DNA of 64,000 nt from Blastococcus haudaquaticus (GCF_900230285.1 NZ_OCNK01000002.1:620001-684000); one strand, 5' to 3'. Positions 35,049 through 44,468 are shown, counted from the stretch's first letter. Numbers and translations: made by a program. The notes: generated by a model not told the origin, from the sequence alone.

Positions 35049-36589
35049 CGCCGGTGCTGCCGGTGACGCCGCCCGCGGGGCGTCGGCGGAGGAAGGACCG
35101 CTCGCACGGCGAACGGGGACGAGCGCTTGGACGGACCCCGCTCCGAGTGGAGTCCGTGGAGGCAGGTCGCCAGGCGGACAGCCCCGACGGCCGGGCTGCT
35201 GGTGCTGAGTCCGAGCCGGCTGGTGGGACGGCGATCCCCGTACACCCCCGGGCCGACGTGGGGGACGAGCCCCTCGGCGCCCTGATCCGTCGACTGCGCC
35301 TCGACGCCGACCTCACCCTGGAGCGGCTGTCCGAAGCATCCGGGATCAGCGACCGGGCGCTGAGCGACATCGAGCGGGGCGCCGCACGCGGGCCTCAGCA
35401 CCGGACCGTGGTCGCGATCGCGGCGGCGCTCGGAGTGGGTGAGATCGAGCGCGCGGCCATGTTCCGCGCTGCCCGGGACGGACGACGCAGGACCGCCCCT
35501 CCCGCTCGGCTGCCCCTGCCGCCGGCCGTTGCCGATTTCGTGGGCCGGGACGCAGAACTCGCCAGGACGACAGCTGCGTTGGCCTCCCCCGGGGACCTCC
35601 GACCGCCGCTCACGGTGATCACCGGCCCGCCCGGCTACGGCAAGACGAGCCTGGCGGTCCGCGCCGCAGCTTCCCTGCGCGACCGGTTCCCGGAGCAGCT
35701 CTTCCTCCGGCTGGGTGGGTGCTCCCCGGAGCCCCTCCCCGCCGAGGCCGTCGCCTTCCGCATCATCCGCGCGCTGACGGGGCGGGCGGGCAGCGACCCG
35801 CACCAGGTGCGGCAGGTGCTCGCCGATCGGCGCGTCCTGCTGGTCCTGGACGACACGGCGAGCGAGGCGCAGGTCCGGAAGGTGTTCCCTTCGCGGGGGC
35901 CGGCCGCCGTCCTGGTGACCAGCCGCCGCTCGTTGGCCGGGCTCGACGGCGCCCAGCGTGTACCCGTGGACCGCCTGCCTCGCGCGGATGCTCTCCGCTT
36001 GCTCGCTGGCGCCATCCCGACCGAGCAACGGGTCCGGGCGGACCTGAGCGAGCTGGCCCGCCTGTGCGACGACGTTCCGCTGGCGCTGCGCATCGCGGCC
36101 AATCGGGTGGCCAGCCATCCGGCGCTGACGGTCGCGGGGCTGGCAGCCCGCCTGAACGCCGACGACCGGCGCATGGCCGCGCTGACGGCGGGCGACGTGA
36201 GCATGGCGGCTGCCATCCGGCCGTCCGTCACCCAGCTCAGCCCTGGAGCCCAGCTGCTGTTCCGTCGACTGGCGGCCGCCGCCGGCCCCGTCTTCAACAG
36301 CGACCTGGCGGCGTGCCTCCTCAGCGCGCCGCTGCGGCGCGCGGAGGAGCTCCTCGACGAGCTCGTCGACAGCTCCCTCGTCCAGCCCGCGGCCGGGGAC
36401 CGGTACGGCCTGGCCGACCTGCTCAGGTCGTACGCGCGAGCGGAACTGCCGCAGGAACCAGCGCGCACGCACCCGGCGGTCCCGGCACCTGCCGGCGAAC
36501 GGTCCCTGACGACCGCCCACGAGCGCCCGCGCCCGCAATCGCCGGCCGTGGCTACGGCAGAGCCTTCTCCAGCTCTCTCCGCGAGCTGA
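35045..36589 (+). CDS. HTH-STAND NTPase regulator (AfsR/NB-ARC-like, short)
   Basis: A 514-residue protein if GTG 35045 is the start (a 4-base GTGA overlap with the CBS gene). In-frame GTGs at 35063, 35149 and 35257 are alternatives because the first 75 residues look disordered. An XRE-type HTH (LGALIRRLRLDADLTLERLS, SDRALSDIERGAARGPQHRT) is followed by an NB-ARC-like NTPase: Walker A GPPGYGKTS near 194-202, Walker B VLLVLDD, a sensor VLVTSRRSLAGLDGAQRVPV, GLPL-like DDVPLALRIAANRV and a winged-helix segment. The TPR repeats usual in AfsR-type proteins are missing. It overlaps the LuxR gene by 38 bases tail to tail. Confidence 0.83.
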   Translation: MTPVLPVTPPAGRRRRKDRSHGERGRALGRTPLRVESVEAGRQADSPDGRAAGAESEPAGGTAIPVHPRADVGDEPLGALIRRLRLDADLTLERLSEASGISDRALSDIERGAARGPQHRTVVAIAAALGVGEIERAAMFRAARDGRRRTAPPARLPLPPAVADFVGRDAELARTTAALASPGDLRPPLTVITGPPGYGKTSLAVRAAASLRDRFPEQLFLRLGGCSPEPLPAEAVAFRIIRALTGRAGSDPHQVRQVLADRRVLLVLDDTASEAQVRKVFPSRGPAAVLVTSRRSLAGLDGAQRVPVDRLPRADALRLLAGAIPTEQRVRADLSELARLCDDVPLALRIAANRVASHPALTVAGLAARLNADDRRMAALTAGDVSMAAAIRPSVTQLSPGAQLLFRRLAAAAGPVFNSDLAACLLSAPLRRAEELLDELVDSSLVQPAAGDRYGLADLLRSYARAELPQEPARTHPAVPAPAGERSLTTAHERPRPQSPAVATAEPSPALSAS

Positions 36590-39296
36590 TGCCGAGCTTG
36601 GTGAACACCTTGCGCAGGTGCCACTCGACCGTCCGGCGGCTCAGGTACAGCTGGGCGCCGATCTCGGGATTGGTGAGCCCCTCGACGGCGAGCCGCGCGA
36701 TCTGCGCCTCCTGCGCGGTGAGCTCCTCGAGCGAACCGGCGTCCCGCCTGTGCACGGTCGCGCCGGTCGCGAGCAACTCGCGCCCGGCTCGCTCGGCGAA
36801 GGCCCTGGCGCCCATGCCGCTGAACAGGTCGTCGGCGCGGCGCAACTGGTCCCGCGCCTCCACCCGGCGGTTCTCCCGGCGCAGCCATTCCCCGTACAGC
36901 AGGTGGGCACGACCCAGCTGCGGCGCGGCCCGGCTGCCGGACAACCGCTCGACGGCGTCGCGGTAGAGCGCCTCGGCGTCCGGGCCCTCGCAGACGAGGG
37001 CGCGGCATCGCGCCTCGATACCGAGCGCCCATTCGGTTCCGTTGCTCCCGATCCGTGCCACCAGTCGGCCGAGGGCCTCCACCGCGACGTCGCGGTGCCC
37101 GCTGCGGACCGCGGCCTCGATCAGCTCCACGAGGGCCCAGTTCGCGAGGATGATCTCGTCGTGCCGGCACGCGCGCTGGGCGGCGGCGAGCGCCGCGTCG
37201 TAACGCCCGAGGCCGTTCTCGAGCACCGCGGTGGCCAGCTCGACCAGCGTGATGGCCCTGCCCTCGCCGCGGTCGGTCGCGGCCCGGACGGCGGTCCGGA
37301 ACACCTCGGATGCCTGGTCCACCTCGCCGCGCCAGGCGCTGAGGATCAGTGCGGTGTGGATGATCGGCGCGTTCCCCGTGACCTCGGTGATGACGTCGAC
37401 CTCGTCCAGGGACGCGGCGGCGCCGGCGAAGTCGCCTTCGTGGACCTGTTCGTCCGCGAGGCAGGCGAGCGCGACGGCGAGCAGGGTCAAAGCCCCGGCC
37501 TCGCGGGCGACCCTCACCTGCCGCCGAGCCAGGTCGTGCCACGCATCGTCGTCCCACACCGTCGGAGCGCCCCGGGAAGCGATCCACAGCCAGCGGTGAT
37601 CGGCCTCGCCGATGTCGTCGCGGCGGAAGGCGTCGAGAGCGTTCCGCATCAGGGCGGCGCTCGCCGCGTCGCCCTCGGCGAACCACGTAGCCATGGCCAT
37701 CAGCCACAGATCCATCGGCCGCTCACCCGGAGGCGCCGAACGGGCTGCCTCGGCCACCTCCCTCCCCCGGCCGGCGGGGGCGAGACGCCCGGAGAACACC
37801 ACGGCGGAGCAGGCCTCGAGGAAGGTTTCGCGGGCCAGGTCGGCATCCAGGGGGACCAGGCGTCTGCCCGCCTCCAGGAGCGGGAGGACGGCGTCGTTGC
37901 CGCGGGCCTTGGCGAACAGGATGACCGCCCGGAGCCGCTCCAGACGGGCGCGGTCGAGTTCGAGTAGCGGGCCGATCTCCGCGACGGCGAGCAGCTCGGA
38001 CGCGGAGTCCGGGGAACCCGCATCGAAGGTGGCCTGGGCTGCCATCAGCGCTCGCCGCACCCGCCGCCGGGGGTCCGGCGTGAGCTCGGTTGCGCACTCG
38101 AGGAACGCCGCCGCAGCGGCCAGCCCGCCCCTGCGTTGCGCCCGGGCCGCGGAGCGCTCCAGCTCCTCGGCGACCGCCTCGTCCGGTGCACCAGCGGCGT
38201 GCGCGCGGTGCCAGGTCCACCGGTCGGGATCGGCTTCGCGATCCGTGGCGTCGGCCAGCGCGCCGTGGACGGCGTGGCGTTCATGCGCCGGCGCGGTCCG
38301 GTAGATGGCCGACCGCACGAGAGGATGCCGGAACCTCACGCGGACGCCGATGTCGATCAGCCCGTCGGCCACCGCCGGCGCCGCCGCGTCGGTGCCGATG
38401 CCCAGCCGGGCGGCCGCGCGCCACAGGAGGCCGGCGTCCCCGAGCGGTTCGGCGGCCGCGGCGAGCAGGAGCCGCCGCGTGTCGGCCGGGAGCGGATCCA
38501 GACGCCGGACGAAGCTCTGCTCGATACGGCCGGTGAGGTGCCCCGCGTCGGTGACGCCGAACCCGCCGGCGAGCTCCGTGGGGGCCCACCCCCGCGGTAC
38601 CTCGAGCAGCGCCAGCGGGTTGCCCCTGGCCTCGGCGACGATCCGGTCCCGCACCCTCGGGTCGAGCGGCCCCGGTAGCGCCGACGCCAGGAGCATCCGG
38701 GCGTCGTCCTCACCGATCCCCTGCAGCACCATGCCGGGCAAACCGTCCAGCTGGTGCTCGTCGCTCGGCTCCCGCACCGCGAACACCATGGCGACCGGGT
38801 CGGCCAGCAGGCGCCGGGCCGCGAAGGCCATGGCCTGCACCGATGCCCGATCCAGCCACTGCGCGTCGTCGACCAGGCAGATCAGCGGCTTCTCCGCCGC
38901 CGCGTCGGACAGCAGCGTCAGTACGGCGAGCCCCACGACGAACCGGTCCGGTGCCGTCTCCCGGTCTCGGAGGCCGAACACGCTCCGGAGCGCGTCGCGC
39001 TGCGGAGCGGGCAGGCGCTCGAGGCGGGCCAGCATCGGTGCGCAGAGCTGGTGGAGCCCGGCGAAGGCAATCTCCATCTCCGACTCGACACCGCCCACCC
39101 GGGCGATCCGGCACTCAGCCGCCCGTTCGGCGACGTGGTCCAGCAGAGCCGACTTGCCGATCCCCGGTTCCCCACGCAGCACGAGCACGGAGCTGCGGCC
39201 GGCGTGGAGTCCGTCGACCAGGCGGTCCAGCACGGCGATTTCCCGGGTTCGGCCGCGCAGCGCAGCCCGGCCGGACCCGCCTCCGGGAAAGGGCAT
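36552..39296 (-). CDS. LuxR-family regulator with N-terminal AAA/STAND ATPase (LAL/MalT type)
   Basis: A 914-residue regulator. Walker A RGEPGIGKSA at about 42-51, Walker B LICLVDDAQWLD, a sensor region AMVFAVREPSD, a long helical/TPR-like middle (FLECATELTPDPRRRVRRAL and on), and a C-terminal LuxR HTH (ELTAQEAQIARLAVEGLTNP, YLSRRTVEWHLRKVFTKL). Such LAL proteins activate large pathways on ligand binding. ATG 39296 is chosen because TACGAT ends five bases upstream, as for leaderless starts; ATG 39335 would add 13 residues. No obvious structural-gene cluster lies nearby apart from the two hydrolases beyond it. Confidence 0.92.
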   Translation of the reverse strand: MPFPGGGSGRAALRGRTREIAVLDRLVDGLHAGRSSVLVLRGEPGIGKSALLDHVAERAAECRIARVGGVESEMEIAFAGLHQLCAPMLARLERLPAPQRDALRSVFGLRDRETAPDRFVVGLAVLTLLSDAAAEKPLICLVDDAQWLDRASVQAMAFAARRLLADPVAMVFAVREPSDEHQLDGLPGMVLQGIGEDDARMLLASALPGPLDPRVRDRIVAEARGNPLALLEVPRGWAPTELAGGFGVTDAGHLTGRIEQSFVRRLDPLPADTRRLLLAAAAEPLGDAGLLWRAAARLGIGTDAAAPAVADGLIDIGVRVRFRHPLVRSAIYRTAPAHERHAVHGALADATDREADPDRWTWHRAHAAGAPDEAVAEELERSAARAQRRGGLAAAAAFLECATELTPDPRRRVRRALMAAQATFDAGSPDSASELLAVAEIGPLLELDRARLERLRAVILFAKARGNDAVLPLLEAGRRLVPLDADLARETFLEACSAVVFSGRLAPAGRGREVAEAARSAPPGERPMDLWLMAMATWFAEGDAASAALMRNALDAFRRDDIGEADHRWLWIASRGAPTVWDDDAWHDLARRQVRVAREAGALTLLAVALACLADEQVHEGDFAGAAASLDEVDVITEVTGNAPIIHTALILSAWRGEVDQASEVFRTAVRAATDRGEGRAITLVELATAVLENGLGRYDAALAAAQRACRHDEIILANWALVELIEAAVRSGHRDVAVEALGRLVARIGSNGTEWALGIEARCRALVCEGPDAEALYRDAVERLSGSRAAPQLGRAHLLYGEWLRRENRRVEARDQLRRADDLFSGMGARAFAERAGRELLATGATVHRRDAGSLEELTAQEAQIARLAVEGLTNPEIGAQLYLSRRTVEWHLRKVFTKLGISSRRELEKALP

Positions 39297-39383
39297 GGGG
39301 GATCGTATGAGCGGCCTCCGGGCTGCGACAACCATCGGGCGAGCCCCCGCCGGCGCGCCGACGGGGGCACCCGGTCAGCTCCC

Positions 39384-40106
39384 TCAGGGCGTGGCTGCCT
39401 CGAGGGCCTCGAGAATCGTGGCGGTGACCGCCTCGGGCTGGGACACCGCGAGGGCGTGCGACGCACCGGCGACCTCCCGGACGCCCTTGGCCCCGGCACG
39501 ATCGACCATGAAGCGCTGGAGCTCCGCCGGGATGTTCTCGTCGGCGTCGCCGTACACGAACCAGCTCGGCAGCCGGTGCCACGCCGCCTCGGCCGACGGG
39601 AGGCCCTCGGTCAGGGCGGCCTCGGTCACCGGGCGCTGGGTGACCGCCATGACGACCGCCCTGGCGACCGGCACGTCGCCCGCGAACTGGGCGGGGAATG
39701 CGTCCTCGGCGATCCGCAGTTCGTTCCCGCCGGTCGACACCGGGTAGCCGACGAGCGCATCGGCAAGGGTGCTGCCGGGGAACATCCCGGAGAGGGCGAT
39801 GGCGGACTCCCCCGACTCGGGGCAGAAGGCGCCGACGTAGACGAGGGCCACGACGGCGTGGTTGCCGGAGGCGGCCTCGGTGATGACCAGGCCGCCGTAG
39901 GAGTGACCTACGAGGACGATCGGTCCGGCGATCCCGGCCAGCACGTCCCTCAGGTAGGCGGCGTCGCCGGAGACGCTGCGCAGCGGGTTGGCGACGGCGA
40001 TCACGTCGACCGACCGGGCGTGCAGTCGCTCCACGACGGCGTTCCAGCTCGCGGACTCGGCGAAGGCGCCGTGGACGAGGACTACGGTAGGGGCGTTCTG
40101 AGACAT
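39384..40106 (-). CDS. Alpha/beta hydrolase (EstC-like)
   Basis: A 240-residue hydrolase: VVLVHGAFAESASWNAVVER, GHSYGG with Ser69, ALVYVGAFCPESGESAIALS and the His in ASHALAVSQPEAV. It is a paralogue of the protein at 19490. GGAACGGAG precedes ATG 40106. It begins 14 bases after the stop of the HSL-family esterase and is probably in one operon with it. Confidence 0.9.
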   Translation of the reverse strand: MSQNAPTVVLVHGAFAESASWNAVVERLHARSVDVIAVANPLRSVSGDAAYLRDVLAGIAGPIVLVGHSYGGLVITEAASGNHAVVALVYVGAFCPESGESAIALSGMFPGSTLADALVGYPVSTGGNELRIAEDAFPAQFAGDVPVARAVVMAVTQRPVTEAALTEGLPSAEAAWHRLPSWFVYGDADENIPAELQRFMVDRAGAKGVREVAGASHALAVSQPEAVTATILEALEAATP

Positions 40107-40120
40107 GGCGGACTCCGTTC

Positions 40121-41071
40121 CTAGAGGGTGCCGAGAGCGGTGCGGAGGACGTGGATCGCCTGCTGGACGGCGGCGCTGGTCGCCTGCGACGGTCGCAGCG
40201 GGTTGAGCATCATGAAGTCGTGGATCGTCGCGTTGTAGCGGACGCTCGTTGTGGGCACGCCGGCGTCGAGGAGCCGCCGTGCGTAGGCCTCCCCCTCGTC
40301 GCGCAGCACGTCGTTCTCGTCCACGATCAGGAAGGCGGGAGGCAGGCCGGCGAGCTGCTCCCGCGTGGCCCGCAGCGGTGAGGCCGTGATCTCCGCCCGC
40401 GCCTGCTCCTCCGGGGCGTAGCAGTCCCAGAACCAGGCCATCGCCTTCGCGGTCAGGTGGGGACCGTCGGCGAACTGGACGTAGCTGGCGGTGTCCTGGG
40501 CGGCGTCGGTGACGGGGTAGTACATCGACTGGTGCACGAAGGCCACGTCGCCGCGCTGCTTGGCCATCAGGGTCAGGGCCGTGGTCATGTTCCCGCCGAC
40601 CGAGTCACCGGCCACTGCCATCCGGGAGGCGTCCAACCCCTCCGAAGCGCCGTGCGCGGTGATCCAGCGTGCGGTGGCGTACGCCTGCTCGATCGCCACC
40701 GGGTAGCGCGCCTCGGGCGAGCGGTCGTACTCGACGAACACGACCGCGGCCCGCGCGCCGGAGGCGAGTTCGCGCACCAGCCGGTCGTGGGTGTCGGCAT
40801 TGCCGAGGACCCATCCCCCACCGTGGACGTACAGGACGACCGGGAGGTCGCCGAGCGCGCGCGTCGGCTTCACGATCCGGACCCGCACGTCACCCACCTC
40901 GGCGGGGACGGTGATCCACTTCTCGTCGACGACCGGCTTGTCGACGAGGACCGCCTGCAGGTCGTCCAGGACCTTGCGAGCTCCCTCCGGTCCGAGTTCG
41001 TAGAGGAACGGCGGCACGGCAGTCGCCTCGGCGAACGCCTGAGCCTCCGGTTCGAGGACGGGCTTGGTCAT
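40121..41071 (-). CDS. Alpha/beta hydrolase, hormone-sensitive-lipase family esterase
   Basis: A 316-residue esterase: HGGGW at 83-87, GDSVGG at 155-160 (Ser157), a likely acid in FLIVDENDVLRDEGEAYARR, and a His in ATIHDFMML. ATG 41071 has GAGGAG seven bases upstream, excluding a 40-residue N-terminal extension. It is first in a two-gene unit with the EstC-like hydrolase. It is more distant from the esterase at 23955, which has GASAGG instead of GDSVGG. Confidence 0.92.
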   Translation of the reverse strand: MTKPVLEPEAQAFAEATAVPPFLYELGPEGARKVLDDLQAVLVDKPVVDEKWITVPAEVGDVRVRIVKPTRALGDLPVVLYVHGGGWVLGNADTHDRLVRELASGARAAVVFVEYDRSPEARYPVAIEQAYATARWITAHGASEGLDASRMAVAGDSVGGNMTTALTLMAKQRGDVAFVHQSMYYPVTDAAQDTASYVQFADGPHLTAKAMAWFWDCYAPEEQARAEITASPLRATREQLAGLPPAFLIVDENDVLRDEGEAYARRLLDAGVPTTSVRYNATIHDFMMLNPLRPSQATSAAVQQAIHVLRTALGTL

Positions 41072-41219
41072 GGTGTGGCTCCTCGGTCGAGCGGTAGGTG
41101 GACGTGCCCGACGAGCGTCACCTCGCGCCCGTGCCGAGGACCACGAGGAAGTCGCGCAGAAACACCGCTCCTGCGCCCTGGGCGCGCACACCGGCGAGAC
41201 GGCCCACCGCCATGCGCGG

Positions 41220-42449
41220 TCAGGTCCGCGGCGGATCCGACTCCCGGCCGCGTCGTCGCGACGAGGCCACGGCGCTCGCCACGACGAGGAACGTGCAGAC
41301 CGCGGCGATCATCAGCACCACAACGGCCAGACCCGTCGTCGGGGCGAGCGCCGGCAGGAGCAGCACCACCACCGCGGCTCCCAGAACGAGCACCGGGTGG
41401 ACCGGCTGCGCGGCCAGCGGCAGGTGGACCGCCCAGAGCAGCGCGAGGAAGAGGGCCACCGGCACGGCGACGGCGTAGCCGACACCCACGGCGGAGATCT
41501 CGAGGTGGTGCCCGGCGCCCTCGACTGCGACCTCGAGGCCGGCTCCCACGGCAGCGGCCGCCGCGAAGATGCCGTAGTGGCCGTACCCCCAGAGGAACGA
41601 CCGCTCCCGGTTTTCGGCCAGCCCGGGGCCGCTGCGCTGCAGGAAGTAGAGCCACCAGAGGGCGAAGAGGAGCACCAGCCCCGCTCCGGCGACGGTCACT
41701 AGCGACCAGTTGAGGCCGCCCGTCGAAAACGCCGCCTGGAACCCCGTCGAAGCGGCGAGCACGCTTTCCCCGAGGACGATGATCACGAAGAGGCCGTACC
41801 GCTCGGCGATGTGATGGGGGTGCCAGCTCGTGGGCCGGGCCCGCTCCGCCCATCGCGGGACGGCGAGCTCCGCGACGACGAGGCCGATGAACACCGGGAC
41901 CAGCGCGCCGTCGCGGAGCTCTCCGCCTTCTGCGAGCACCAGGCGGAGGAGCCAGCCGACCTCCAGCACCGAGATGCCAGCGGCGTACCGGAATGCCGTG
42001 CGCCGCCCGACCGGGTGCTCGATCCCCGCCCGGACCCACTGCGCGACGAGCGCGGCTCGCATGACGAGGTAGCCGACCGTGACGGCACGGTAGTCCGAGT
42101 CCGTGAAGACGGCGGGCACTCCGGCGGCGAGCACCAGCACGCCGGCCATCTGGACCATCGTCAGGAGCCGGTAGGGGACGTCGTCGGTGTCGTAGGACGA
42201 GGCGAACCAGGTGAAGTTCATCCACGCCCACCAGATGGCGAAGAACACCTGCAGGAAGGGCAGCACCTGCTGGAGGGCGTGGCCGTCGGCTATCCCGTGC
42301 GCGAGCTGTACGGTGACGCTCGCGATGGCCACGACGAAGGTGAGATCGAACAGGAGCTCGAGCGGGCTGGCGGCGCGGTGCGGCTCATCGATGGCGCGCT
42401 CGGTCATGCGGACGTGACCCCACCTGCTCGAGGCCGCCTCGCCCGTCAC
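41220..42449 (-). CDS. Low-temperature-requirement A (LtrA)-like membrane protein
   Basis: A 409-residue protein with about ten to twelve membrane helices. The family hallmark is at the N-terminus: SPLELLFDLTFVVAIASVTV, then FFAIWWAWMNFTWFASSYDT, and HIAERYGLFVIIVLGESVLA in the middle. LtrA-family function is unresolved. The GTG start at 42449 lies six bases from a -10-like TAGGCT and has no ribosome site, so it is probably leaderless; ATG 42407 is an alternative. Confidence 0.92.
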   Translation of the reverse strand: MTGEAASSRWGHVRMTERAIDEPHRAASPLELLFDLTFVVAIASVTVQLAHGIADGHALQQVLPFLQVFFAIWWAWMNFTWFASSYDTDDVPYRLLTMVQMAGVLVLAAGVPAVFTDSDYRAVTVGYLVMRAALVAQWVRAGIEHPVGRRTAFRYAAGISVLEVGWLLRLVLAEGGELRDGALVPVFIGLVVAELAVPRWAERARPTSWHPHHIAERYGLFVIIVLGESVLAASTGFQAAFSTGGLNWSLVTVAGAGLVLLFALWWLYFLQRSGPGLAENRERSFLWGYGHYGIFAAAAAVGAGLEVAVEGAGHHLEISAVGVGYAVAVPVALFLALLWAVHLPLAAQPVHPVLVLGAAVVVLLLPALAPTTGLAVVVLMIAAVCTFLVVASAVASSRRRGRESDPPRT

Positions 42450-42455
42450 GCGGAC

Positions 42456-42461
42456 AGCCTA
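42456..42461 (-). promoter_or_regulatory. -10 element of a leaderless ltrA-like transcript
   Basis: On the minus strand TAGGCT ends six bases before GTG 42449. Confidence 0.5.
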
Positions 42462-42702
42462 GGGACTGCCCCCACGAGACGGTTCCTCCGTCGGTCCGCT
42501 GTCGGGACCGGCACCGCCGTGGCGGCCGGGCCTGACGTACGGCTGGGCACCACGTCCGACCGCCGGGGACGTCGCGTCCTCACCTGCTCGAACGGCACCA
42601 AAGTCCCCGGACGATGGCTTTCTACCGCCCTGTGACACAGACGCCGGAGGACCCGCCCGATAGTGCACCGACCGCCCTGCCGGAACCCAGCCAGGCGGGC
42701 CT

Positions 42703-42867
42703 TGGCCTGGCCGCCAGGCGTGCCGTGCAGATCACCCGCTTCGGCGGTCCGGAGGTCCTGGACGTCGTCGACGTCCCCGAGCCGAGGCGGGGGACGGTCA
42801 GAGGCTCTACGGCGTCTCCACCGCCGGCATCAACTGCGCCGACACCCACCACCGACGCGAGCGTTAA
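42703..42867 (+). repeat. Decayed stub F of the quinone oxidoreductase 5' end
   Basis: The -10 reads TGGCCT (42703-42708), and the start codon is AGG (42716). RRAVQITRFGGPEVLDVVDV is intact, then one base is missing in the PEPEAG region, after which RLYGVSTAGINCADTHHRRE continues to a TAA. Same end point as the others. Non-functional. Confidence 0.8.
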
Positions 42868-43111
42868 CTCTCACGCCCTTGCGTCTTGTCCGCGGTTGAC
42901 AGCCCGCGTCGAGCGGAGGTGAACGGTGTGCTCACCGTCTCGCCCCTTCCCATGCTCGGGGCAGCCATAGTTCGGTGCGATAGCCGAGTGTTGATAGCAG
43001 GCAGGCCGGCAGCGAACAGCTGAGGCCTGACCGGTGGCCGCCACCGCCTGGGGCCGCGCATAGGTCCTGTCACGCCTCCGCCTAAGCAGCTGTTTGCGGC
43101 GTGTCGCTGGC
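42868..43111. other. Intergenic region, no gene recognised
   Basis: Together with the direct-repeat promoter below it forms a gap of 289 bases. GC content drops noticeably here (GATAGCCGAGTGTTGATAGC and similar), marking the left side of a lower-GC stretch that runs to about 45.9 kb. Confidence 0.45.
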
Positions 43112-43149
43112 TGTCCACTTCCGTGAACACCCCTGTGTCCACTTACCGT
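43112..43149 (+). promoter_or_regulatory. Direct repeats and -10 before the 43157 gene
   Basis: TGTCCACTT occurs at 43112-43120 and again at 43136-43144, 24 bases apart, immediately before a -10-like TACCGT (43144-43149) that ends seven bases before ATG 43157. The spacing puts the copies near -45 and -21, a plausible activator or repressor site. Confidence 0.45.
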
Positions 43150-43156
43150 CCGGCGC

Positions 43157-43378
43157 ATGGACAGGTGGACAAACGTCGTGGTCAACGTCGAAGGCAGTCA
43201 GTTGGTGCTGACGCCCTCAGTGACCGGCTTGCAGACGAACTTGTTGCACAGCGGACTACGGAACGTCTTGGCGCTGCTCGACGAACTCGGGTTGCAGGGC
43301 TGGGAGGTGACTGCCGTTCGGGAGGATGAGTACTGGCTGAAGAAGCCCATTCCCGAAGGGCACAGCCGAGCCTGGTAG
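43157..43378 (+). CDS. Small DUF4177-like protein
   Basis: A 73-residue protein. The core VLALLDELGLQGWEVTAVRE followed by DEYWLKKP matches the LNELGxEGWELVxV pattern of DUF4177-type proteins; function is unknown. ATG 43157 is supported by a TACCGT seven bases upstream (leaderless). It lies at the left end of the lower-GC segment, next to an uncharacterised membrane-anchored gene on the other strand. Confidence 0.75.
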   Translation: MDRWTNVVVNVEGSQLVLTPSVTGLQTNLLHSGLRNVLALLDELGLQGWEVTAVREDEYWLKKPIPEGHSRAW

Positions 43379-43398
43379 CCGGGCGAGCGCTAGCTAGG

Positions 43399-44232
43399 TT
43401 AAGACGGCACGTCGGGCTTAGGATCGACAGCTTCCGCCTCGGACGATTGCCCGGGAGCCCGGCTGTACTCCTGGCCGGGCAGCAATTGCCGCGTCAACTC
43501 CTCATGCTTCGCCTTGGCTGTCGCCCTTGCCTCCCGCTGCCGCTGATCGGCGGCATCTCCATCTCGCACGAACACAGCCATCCCGCCACGTCCGCTGTTT
43601 TGGAAGCTCTTCACCGTTCGGCGAATCTCCTGCAAAGCGGTGGCGATCTCATGCACTCCCTTGGTCACGAGCCATTCGCGGGTGGAGAAGTCGCGCCAGT
43701 CAAGAACCGACGGCGTGCTCGGCAGTGGCTTGCCCTTACTGTCCTGATAGGTCACCAGAACGTCATGACGGTCGGGCAGGTCGGGGAAGTCAACGCGCGC
43801 AGTGCCGAGGTCCCACCAGGTCCGCCACTCCTGCCCGGGCACCAAAGCTGGGATCTGCGCAGGCAGATGAACCTGCTCGGGCTCGCGTCCAGCGTGACCG
43901 CTTCGCATCAACGACGGCTGCACTGTCAACTCGACGTCACGAGCCACCGTCGTTCCAAAGTTTCTAATAACGATGTCAACAGACTGATCGTGGCCGGGGG
44001 TCTTTTCGGCGTAGCAGACCACGTATGGCTGAGCTTGCTCCTCTCGAAGCTTGCGCGCTTCGCGGAGTTGTCGCCATGCCACCAGGCCAGCGGCGACCGC
44101 GATAAAGGCGGTCACATTTGTCCCGAAAGCCGACCAATCGTCCGGCGTCCATACCGTGAAGGCCGGAAGCCAGTCCAGGTTCAACGCGTGTCCCCCGCTC
44201 GGTCGTTCAGCACTAGCTGAGGACGATGCCAT
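43399..44232 (-). CDS. Hypothetical membrane-anchored protein
   Basis: A 277-residue protein with one membrane helix at about 35-53 (FGTNVTAFIAVAAGLVAW) followed at once by the charged coil RQLREARKLREEQAQPYVVC. A soluble domain follows (IVIRNFGTTVARDVELTVQP, PALVPGQEWRTWWDLG) that looks like an immunoglobulin-like beta fold, then a helical charged C-terminus (RQREARATAKAKHEELTRQL). I know similar uncharacterised actinobacterial proteins but no function. Codon use is less GC3-rich than in the flanks, as for its neighbours. Confidence 0.75.
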   Translation of the reverse strand: MASSSASAERPSGGHALNLDWLPAFTVWTPDDWSAFGTNVTAFIAVAAGLVAWRQLREARKLREEQAQPYVVCYAEKTPGHDQSVDIVIRNFGTTVARDVELTVQPSLMRSGHAGREPEQVHLPAQIPALVPGQEWRTWWDLGTARVDFPDLPDRHDVLVTYQDSKGKPLPSTPSVLDWRDFSTREWLVTKGVHEIATALQEIRRTVKSFQNSGRGGMAVFVRDGDAADQRQREARATAKAKHEELTRQLLPGQEYSRAPGQSSEAEAVDPKPDVPS

Positions 44233-44468
44233 GAGCCACCGACAACACCCGGAGGTGGCGGCCGCGACAGCCGGCCAACCTGCCGACGTCCGCTTCTAGG
44301 GGCCGGGCGCAGCCGCTGGCGGCATCCGGATGCGCATTCCGGTGTGCTTGTCTCCGCCGAGGACGGGGAAGCGGTTGCCTACGCGCTATGGAAGCTGCAG
44401 GAGCGCGGCCGCATGTTCGTGGACCCCGGCGTTGACGGCTCCCCGAAATCCGCGGAGGATTTGCGTCC

